A stretch of DNA of 48,151 nucleotides from an uncultured Bacteroidales bacterium (GTDB lineage Bacteria; Bacteroidota; Bacteroidia; Bacteroidales; UBA932): the NCBI GenBank assembly GCA_946625485.1, contig CAMOTB010000006.1, positions 1 through 48,151 of the forward strand, read 5' to 3'. The notes below the pieces were generated by a model that made no database searches, was not told the origin of the DNA, and saw nothing but the letters and a program-made list of their open reading frames with translations. Positions within the stretch are counted from its first letter, which is position 1; every line of letters starts with the position of its first letter. This document shows positions 43,397 through 48,151 of this stretch, in pieces. The position numbers and the translations under genes are program-made.

Positions 43397-44805
43397 CCCA
43401 GTACGGTATCGAGACCGAGCTCGCGGTGCGTGAGGCGGATGCGGATATGGTATTTCCGCTGGAGGGTGCGGGCCAGCGTCTCCGCACAATAGACGGAGCG
43501 GTGCTGGCCGCCGGTACAGCCGAAACAGACCTGCAGGTGGCTGAATCCACGGGCGATGTAACGCTCGACGTGCGGGAAGATGAGCGCTTGGACGGATCGC
43601 ATGAATTCCTGCACCTCGCCGTGCTCTTCCAGGAATGCGATCACGTCCAGGTCGCGTCCGGTCGAGTTCTTGAAGCGGTCGTATTTCCCGGGATTGTGCA
43701 TGCCGCGGCAGTCGAAGACGTAGCCGCCGCCGTTGCCGGACTCGTCGGAGGGGATTCCCTTCTTGTAGGCGAAACTGTAGATATGCACTTCCAGCGCATC
43801 GGTCTCCAACGCCGTCGAATCCTGGGTGGAAAGCTTCCGCAGCACGGAATCCAGGTAAGGGTAGCGGTCGAAGGGCGTCTCGAGGATCTCCCGCAGGTTG
43901 CCCATCGCGTAGGGGATGCTCTCGATGAAATAAGCCTTCTTCTCATACTTTCCCCGGTAGCCGTAAGCGCCCAGGACCTGCAGCGTGCGCAGCAGGACAA
44001 ACAGGCGCAGTTTACGACGGAATTCCTCTTCCGGGATATCGCAATAGGGCTTCATCGCATCCAGGTAGGTGCGGATCATCCGTTCCTTGAGGGGCTTGGG
44101 GAAGCGGGGACGGGACTGCCAGATAAAGGACGCCAGGTCGTACCAGATCGGTCCCTTGCGCCCACCCTGGAAGTCGATGTACCAGGGCTCTCCGTCACGG
44201 ATCATGATGTTGCGCGTCTGGAAGTCGCGGTACAGGAAGGTGTCGGTGTGCGTCTCCAGCAGATCGGCCTTCAGGCGGTCGAAATCGTCCTGAAGCGGAA
44301 TCTCCTTGAACTCGATGCCGGCCGTCTTGAGATAGCAGTATTTGAAATAGTTGAAGTCGAAGTCGATCATCCGCGCGTTAAACTCCGAATCCGGATAGCA
44401 GATACTGAAATCCAAGCCCTGCGCACCTTCGAACTGGATCTTCGGCAAGCCCTGGATTGCCTTGCAGAGCAACACCGCTTCCTTTTCAGAATAGACGCCG
44501 GTGCTCCGTCCTTCCGCGATCAGCTCATACAAGGAGTCATCTCCGAGGTCTTCCTGGAGATAGGACATTTCATCCGGGGAGACGGCGTACACTTCCGGTA
44601 CACGGATGCCTTTGCTGCGGAAATGCCGGGCCTCCGTGATGAAGGCGCGGTTCTCGTCCGGGTCGGTGCCGATCACGCCGATGAGGGTGCGGCCCCCTTC
44701 GCTGATCCTGAAATAGCGCCTGTGGCTGCCGGATGAAGGCAGCGGGACGATGGCTTCCGCTGCCTTTCCGAAATGCTCCTGAAACAGTTTTTCCAGTCTT
44801 TCCAT
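43393..44805 (-). CDS. AmgK-like sugar kinase fused to RapZ C-terminal domain
   Basis: 470-residue two-domain protein. The N-terminal kinase (about 1-330) is of the aminoglycoside-phosphotransferase fold and resembles AmgK, the anomeric MurNAc/GlcNAc kinase: SSGSHRRYFRI (24-34), LQEDLGDDSLYEL (83-95), catalytic loop YRDFQTRN with Asp194 and Asn199, and DFQGGRKGPIWYDL with metal-binding Asp211. The usual His of HRD is Tyr192. The C-terminal part (about 338-470) is a RapZ C-terminal domain: DCRGMHNPG (365-373), STGRDLDVIAFL and GCTGGQHRSV (429-438). In enterobacteria this domain senses glucosamine-6-phosphate. The start at 44805 is 1 nt from the protease gene; upstream extensions overlap that gene. 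The next gene is MurU-like. Function is inferred; a regulatory role of the RapZ part is the interesting point. Confidence 0.85.
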   Translation of the reverse strand: MERLEKLFQEHFGKAAEAIVPLPSSGSHRRYFRISEGGRTLIGVIGTDPDENRAFITEARHFRSKGIRVPEVYAVSPDEMSYLQEDLGDDSLYELIAEGRSTGVYSEKEAVLLCKAIQGLPKIQFEGAQGLDFSICYPDSEFNARMIDFDFNYFKYCYLKTAGIEFKEIPLQDDFDRLKADLLETHTDTFLYRDFQTRNIMIRDGEPWYIDFQGGRKGPIWYDLASFIWQSRPRFPKPLKERMIRTYLDAMKPYCDIPEEEFRRKLRLFVLLRTLQVLGAYGYRGKYEKKAYFIESIPYAMGNLREILETPFDRYPYLDSVLRKLSTQDSTALETDALEVHIYSFAYKKGIPSDESGNGGGYVFDCRGMHNPGKYDRFKNSTGRDLDVIAFLEEHGEVQEFMRSVQALIFPHVERYIARGFSHLQVCFGCTGGQHRSVYCAETLARTLQRKYHIRIRLTHRELGLDTVLG

Positions 44806-44806
44806 A

Positions 44807-45715
44807 CTATTCGGAAACGGGATTGCAGTTGCCGGCGGGGGACTGGAGCGGAATCTTGCTGAATTCCCTGACAATCAGGACCAGCAGCAGCGCGCAGCCG
44901 GCAAAGATGACCCAGTACTGCTTCGGTGCGAGCACGTCCATCCAGTTGTCCATTTCCTGCAGGGATTCAATCTGCCCGCAGATGACGGCAAAGGTATTGT
45001 TGACGCAGTGCATCAGCATGGTCAGCTTGAGGGAACCGGTCTTGTAGTAGATATAGCCGAACAGGCAGCCCAGGATAAAGGCCGGGATGGCCTGCCAGGG
45101 ATTGGCGTGGATGACGGCAAAGAACAGGGCCGAGATGACGATGGCCCAGCCCGGAGCCATCCGGCGGCTGCCGTCCGCTTTCTTTGCATTCAGCAGGCCT
45201 CTCAGCACCATGCCGCGGCAGAGCCATTCTTCAAACAGCGGAGCGAACACGGAGACGCAGAGCAGGTTGATCCACAGCGTGCCCTGGGTCATCGACGTAA
45301 GGGCTTCTTCGAGCCATTCCGGCATCGGCGGCATCTGCGCGTTAAGGAAATCCGTCATGAAGGCCGCGGCCAGTACGGCGGCCGTGCACATCAGGGCGCA
45401 GATCCATCCTCCGTTCTTGCCGAAATGCTTGCTGTCCAAGGCGTAGCCCTGCTCAAAGACGGCGTTGCTGCGGCTCTTGTATCCGGCATACATCATCGGA
45501 GGGATGAACATGATCGGATAGGAGACGAGGGTGCCGTATTCGGTCGCGAAGGAGGCTCCATAGATCAGCGTAAGCAGGGCGGTGATCATCGAGCCGATCA
45601 GGGCGCCGGCCAGCAGAAGCAACAGGAGGACGAACATGCCCTTGATGGCGGGCGTGTAGAAGGCATGTCCGGCGAAGATGTTGAAACTGCGGACATGGCG
45701 TCTTTTCTGGTTCAT
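44807..45715 (-). CDS. CPBP family intramembrane metalloprotease
   Basis: 302-residue membrane protein of the CPBP (Abi/CAAX-type) family. About seven or eight helices are seen. The catalytic motifs are EEWLCR (Glu162, Glu163, Arg167), FFAVIH ending in His203, and LMHCVNN with His236, which together form the metal site. Substrates are unknown; family members cleave prenylated or other membrane peptides. It lies between a sugar nucleotidyltransferase (9-nt gap) and the AmgK-RapZ gene (1-nt gap), so co-transcription is nearly certain. Confidence 0.9.
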   Translation of the reverse strand: MNQKRRHVRSFNIFAGHAFYTPAIKGMFVLLLLLLAGALIGSMITALLTLIYGASFATEYGTLVSYPIMFIPPMMYAGYKSRSNAVFEQGYALDSKHFGKNGGWICALMCTAAVLAAAFMTDFLNAQMPPMPEWLEEALTSMTQGTLWINLLCVSVFAPLFEEWLCRGMVLRGLLNAKKADGSRRMAPGWAIVISALFFAVIHANPWQAIPAFILGCLFGYIYYKTGSLKLTMLMHCVNNTFAVICGQIESLQEMDNWMDVLAPKQYWVIFAGCALLLVLIVREFSKIPLQSPAGNCNPVSE

Positions 45716-45724
45716 ATTCGGTTT

Positions 45725-46657
45725 TTATTGATACAACGGGGTGGGATAGACGCCTTCTTCTGCGAATTCCTTGAATTTCTCCACGACGGCCGGACGGTCT
45801 TCCTTGAAGGTGACGCCGAACCAGTGGGAGGGAGTCGAAAGGACGTCGCACTTTCCGATGCCCAGACGGATCATCAGGTCGACGGCATAGGGGATATAGA
45901 ACTCTTTTTTCAGTTCTGCGGCATTGCTCTCCAGGAAAGTCTTGAAGATCTCTTCGCTCTTGGCGAAATAGTCGGGGGTGAAGCCCCACATGTTCATCGA
46001 GCAGAGCGCTTCGCCGTCCAGGTCGACGTGCTCGCCGGTCAGGGAATTGTCGCCGCGGACGGCGCCGTCTTCCTCTTTCTTGATGTCCAGATGCTCGACC
46101 ACGTCGGTCAGATGCAGGTCCTCGTCGTAGGCACAGATGCCGCGGGAGACACCGCCGGACTCGGAAAGGGTATGGTCCAGCTTGAACCCGACGATGCTGT
46201 AAACGCCCTCGCTCTGTTCGTGCTCGCGGAGCCAGTCGGCGAGGATGTGGAAGGAAGCCTTGCCGTAGTAGTCATCGCCGTTGATGACGGCGAAGGGCTC
46301 CTGGATGACGTGCTGGGCCATCAGTACGGCGTGGGCCGTCCCCCAAGGTTTCTTGCGCTCGGGGTTGGGGGTGAATCCCTCGGGAATCTTGTCGAGTTCC
46401 TGGGTGACGAACCGGAATTCGATGGGCTCTCCGTCGGGGCAGCAGACGCCCTTGTATTTCGTGCGGACGCTCTCTTCGAACTGCTCGCGGAAGGACTCCC
46501 GGACAACATATACGACCTTGCCGAATCCGGCCTGGACGGCATCGTAGATGGAATAATCAATGATGGTCTCGCCGCTGGGGCCGAGTCCGTCCATCTGTTT
46601 GAGTCCGCCGTAGCGGCTGCCCATGCCGGCTGCAAGTACAAGAAGTGTAGGTTTCAT
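45725..46657 (-). CDS. Sugar-phosphate nucleotidyltransferase
   Basis: 310-residue NTP_transferase protein. The N-terminal motif AAGMGSRYGGLKQ (near 9-21) binds the nucleotide, and INGDDYYGKAS contains the metal-binding Asp. It is most like the family of hexose-1-phosphate uridylyl/thymidylyl transferases, though GalU/RmlA signatures are not clear enough for a name. It is first in the minus-strand cluster, with its own -7 box at 46681-46688 and about 19 nt of leader. The presence of two different nucleotidyltransferases around an AmgK-like kinase suggests linked sugar-nucleotide metabolism. Confidence 0.85.
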   Translation of the reverse strand: MKPTLLVLAAGMGSRYGGLKQMDGLGPSGETIIDYSIYDAVQAGFGKVVYVVRESFREQFEESVRTKYKGVCCPDGEPIEFRFVTQELDKIPEGFTPNPERKKPWGTAHAVLMAQHVIQEPFAVINGDDYYGKASFHILADWLREHEQSEGVYSIVGFKLDHTLSESGGVSRGICAYDEDLHLTDVVEHLDIKKEEDGAVRGDNSLTGEHVDLDGEALCSMNMWGFTPDYFAKSEEIFKTFLESNAAELKKEFYIPYAVDLMIRLGIGKCDVLSTPSHWFGVTFKEDRPAVVEKFKEFAEEGVYPTPLYQ

Positions 46658-46680
46658 AGAATGTGATGTTTAAAGATTCA

Positions 46681-46688
46681 CAAAAATA
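46681..46688 (-). promoter_or_regulatory. -7 box of the nucleotidyltransferase operon
   Basis: Minus-strand TATTTTTG matches TAnnTTTG. Only two bases separate it from the plus-strand box at 46691-46698, so the two promoters must compete for polymerase. Confidence 0.65.
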
Positions 46689-46690
46689 GT

Positions 46691-46698
46691 TAATTTTG
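46691..46698 (+). promoter_or_regulatory. -7 box of the DivIC/FtsB-like gene
   Basis: TAATTTTG matches TAnnTTTG and ends 5 nt before ATG 46704, so the predicted mRNA is leaderless or nearly so. Confidence 0.65.
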
Positions 46699-46703
46699 CA
46701 GAT

Positions 46704-46991
46704 ATGAAAAAGAGCCCGCTTCTGAAATACGTTCTCTGGTCGACGGTGGCGTTTCTCGTCATCATCTTGTTTTTCCGTCATGACAACCTGATCCGGTGGA
46801 TCCGGGCGGGTTTCACGATCCGGAAGCAGGAGCGGCAGATCGAGTGGTACAACAAGGAAATCTCCGATTTGGACAAGCAGATCGAGGCGATGTCAACCGA
46901 CCGCGATACCTTGGAGAAGTTTGCGCGGGAGACCTTCCTTTTCGCCGAGCCCGGCGATGATGTCTATCTCATCCCCGACGATACGAAATAG
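46704..46991 (+). CDS. Septum formation initiator (DivIC/FtsB family)
   Basis: 95-residue bitopic division protein that would bridge FtsL and FtsQ-like partners at the septum. A short cytoplasmic tail precedes one membrane helix (about 8-24, KYVLWSTVAFLVIILFF), then a coiled coil (about 38-72, EWYNKEISDLDKQIEAMS) and a small C-terminal part ending FAEPGDDVYLI, which matches the family signature. Length is normal. It diverges from the nucleotidyltransferase and converges on folP across a long inverted repeat. Confidence 0.92.
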   Translation: MKKSPLLKYVLWSTVAFLVIILFFRHDNLIRWIRAGFTIRKQERQIEWYNKEISDLDKQIEAMSTDRDTLEKFARETFLFAEPGDDVYLIPDDTK

Positions 46992-47000
46992 CGCTTCAGA

Positions 47001-47077
47001 CGCAGGGACGCTGTGATGCAGGGCGCGAAGGTTTAACCCCTTCGGGGGAATGCGCCCCGCATCACAGCGTTCCTGCG
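47001..47077. repeat. Long imperfect inverted repeat between ftsB-like gene and folP
   Basis: Two 26-nt arms (47001-47026 and 47052-47077) pair at 24 positions. The 25-nt loop can fold further (CCCC TTC GGGG near 47037-47047). The right arm extends over the last 16 bases of folP, including its stop codon. No poly-T follows, so it may be a bidirectional mRNA stabiliser/terminator or a palindromic intergenic repeat unit. Confidence 0.75.
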
Positions 47078-47826
47078 CCGGCAGATTGCCGGTAGAGAGC
47101 GACGGTCGCGCGGGTGGCGGCGACGTCGTGGGTGCGGAGTATGTCGGCACCCAGGCGCAGAGCCTCCAAATGCAGGCGCTGCGTGGCTTCGCCTGCCGTC
47201 TCCGGAGTGAGCCCCAGCGGCATCCAAACCATTCTTTTCCGCGAAATACCGACCAGCAGCGGCCGCTGCAGCGATTTCAACTGCCCCAGCGTGTGGAACA
47301 CACCGAAGTTCTGTTCCACGTCCTTTCCGAATCCGAAGCCGGGATCCACGATCCAGTCCCGGATCCCTTGGTCATCAAGCCGTTGGGAGATGGTTCGGTA
47401 CCAGTCCAGGATTTCCTCGGCATCCGATGCCGGGCCATGATGCATGGGAATATAAGTCAGCCCCAATTCCGCAACGGCGGGCAGCATGGCCGGATCCGCT
47501 TCTCCGGCCGTGACATCATTGACGATGAACGGACCTACCAGGTCGTAGGCCCTGAGGACGACCTCCGCCCAATACGTATCCAGCGAGAGCGGGAGGCCCG
47601 GATATTCCTCCCGGATGAGACGGAGGGTGGCCTTGAGCCGGCGCCATTCTTCCTTGGCCCCGACGGGCCGGCTGCCCGGCCGCGTCGAACAGGCGCCGAT
47701 GTCAATGAGGTCGGCCCCGCTCTCCAGGATGGCCAGGTTGTGGCGGCTGGGGGCGTAAAACGAATCCGGTGTCAGGTTGAGGATCCCCATCACGCGGATC
47801 GGCCTATGTGGATCGATCGCTTTCAT
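47062..47826 (-). CDS. folP: Dihydropteroate synthase
   Basis: 254-residue folate-pathway enzyme joining p-aminobenzoate to the pterin. The hallmark segments are GILNLTPDSFY (near 14-24), LIDIGACSTRPGS, VNDVTAG and DPGFGFGK. Length is a little under the usual 270-280. The open frame continues upstream to 48114, antisense to tmk, but 47826 gives the normal N-terminus and lies 7 nt after a consensus -7 box. Its 3' end lies inside the long inverted repeat. Confidence 0.95.
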   Translation of the reverse strand: MKAIDPHRPIRVMGILNLTPDSFYAPSRHNLAILESGADLIDIGACSTRPGSRPVGAKEEWRRLKATLRLIREEYPGLPLSLDTYWAEVVLRAYDLVGPFIVNDVTAGEADPAMLPAVAELGLTYIPMHHGPASDAEEILDWYRTISQRLDDQGIRDWIVDPGFGFGKDVEQNFGVFHTLGQLKSLQRPLLVGISRKRMVWMPLGLTPETAGEATQRLHLEALRLGADILRTHDVAATRATVALYRQSAGAGTL

Positions 47827-47833
47827 CGGAAGA

Positions 47834-47841
47834 CAAAAATA
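47834..47841 (-). promoter_or_regulatory. -7 box of folP
   Basis: Minus-strand TATTTTTG matches TAnnTTTG and ends 7 nt before ATG 47826, predicting a leader of only a few bases. No TTG at the ideal -33 spacing was found. Confidence 0.6.
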
Positions 47842-47855
47842 CAGAATTTTATGTA

Positions 47856-47863
47856 TATATTTG
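47856..47863 (+). promoter_or_regulatory. -7 box of tmk
   Basis: TATATTTG matches TAnnTTTG, 23 nt before the ATG at 47887, divergent from the folP box 14 nt away. Confidence 0.65.
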
Positions 47864-47886
47864 TACAATTGCAAAAGCCGATCCAC

Positions 47887-48151
47887 ATGCTGATTGTCCT
47901 CGAAGGCCTTGACGGGGCAGGGAAGTCCACCCAGGTCAAGCGATTGAAAGCTTATCTTGAGAGCCGTTGCAAGGCCCTCCGCTACATCCATTTCCCGCGC
48001 TACGACGCTCCGGTCTATGGGGATTTGATCAGCCGTTTCCTTCGGGGTGACTTCGGCTCCGTGGAGCAGGTTCATCCGCAACTGGTGGCCCTGCTTTTCG
48101 CCGAAGACCGACACGGTGCCGCACCGGAGATGAAACAGGCCCTGGGCGCCG
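47887..48151 (+). CDS. tmk: Thymidylate kinase, 5' part
   Basis: First 88 codons of a gene that runs past the window edge. The P-loop EGLDGAGKST (residues 6-15), HFPRYDAPVYGDLISRFL and LLFAEDRH are hallmarks of bacterial dTMP kinase. Its start is set by the -7 box at 47856 and the usual N-terminal strand before the P-loop. Together with the dCMP-type deaminase at 22755 the window carries two dTTP-pathway genes, though not linked. Confidence 0.92.
   Translation, partial: MLIVLEGLDGAGKSTQVKRLKAYLESRCKALRYIHFPRYDAPVYGDLISRFLRGDFGSVEQVHPQLVALLFAEDRHGAAPEMKQALGA

Noticed and set aside
1..48151. CRISPR array, insertion sequence, prophage or rRNA operon
   Set aside because: No regularly spaced repeats, transposase or phage proteins, or rRNA sequence were seen on reading through the window.

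Overview
The window looks like a chromosomal segment of a GC-rich member of the Bacteroidales, probably a gut commensal and possibly uncultured. The evidence is a SusC/SusD pair with an STN-type SusC, FecR anti-sigma and ECF sigma factors, FimB/Mfa2 and DUF3575 fimbrial proteins, a Porin_10 protein, ExbB with two ExbD proteins, and the Bacteroidetes promoter (TTTG or TTG, about 19-20 nt, then TAnnTTTG) in front of many genes. No phage, transposase, integrase or CRISPR array was seen.

Layout. 0-4.5 kb: a Dcu-type C4-dicarboxylate transporter, then a three-gene cell-envelope operon (HExxH lipoprotein, DUF3575 protein, FimB/Mfa2-like lipoprotein). 4.5-7.4 kb: tRNA-Leu(CAG), typA, a YceD-like protein, rpmF and tRNA-Arg(CCU). 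7.4-16.1 kb: an accessory glycan locus with anti-sigma and ECF sigma genes diverging from susC, susD and a GH109-type NAD-dependent glycosidase. Its arginine and leucine codon use differs clearly from the neighbouring housekeeping genes, and it starts right beside tRNA-Arg(CCU). 16.1-18.9 kb: phospholipase A and a compact formate/nitrite channel, divergent from an NhaC antiporter. 19-24.8 kb: an operon of an unknown anchored protein, an acyl-CoA ligase, a dCMP-type deaminase and an S41 protease. 24.8-30 kb: asnS, udk and tonB, converging on exbD, exbD, a 4-TM protein and exbB. 30-35 kb: ansA, tatD, dprA, queA and a NUDIX hydrolase, all on the minus strand. 35-38.8 kb: SRPBCC protein, RsmF-like methyltransferase, TPR protein and a LolC/E-like permease. 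38.8-46.7 kb: a packed minus-strand cluster of sugar nucleotidyltransferase, CPBP protease, AmgK-like kinase fused to a RapZ C-terminal domain, MurU-like nucleotidyltransferase, porin and MltF-like lytic transglycosylase. 46.7-48.15 kb: a DivIC/FtsB-like protein, folP, and the 5' part of tmk, which runs off the window.

Two modules stand out. The first is a small trans-envelope-signalling glycan locus whose only visible enzyme is GH109-like, suggesting alpha-GalNAc (mucin-type) substrates. The second is the AmgK-RapZ fusion plus MurU-like pair in a cluster that ends with a lytic transglycosylase. This suggests salvage of peptidoglycan amino sugars with an amino-sugar sensor built into the kinase. 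Both functional readings are inference from domains and context.
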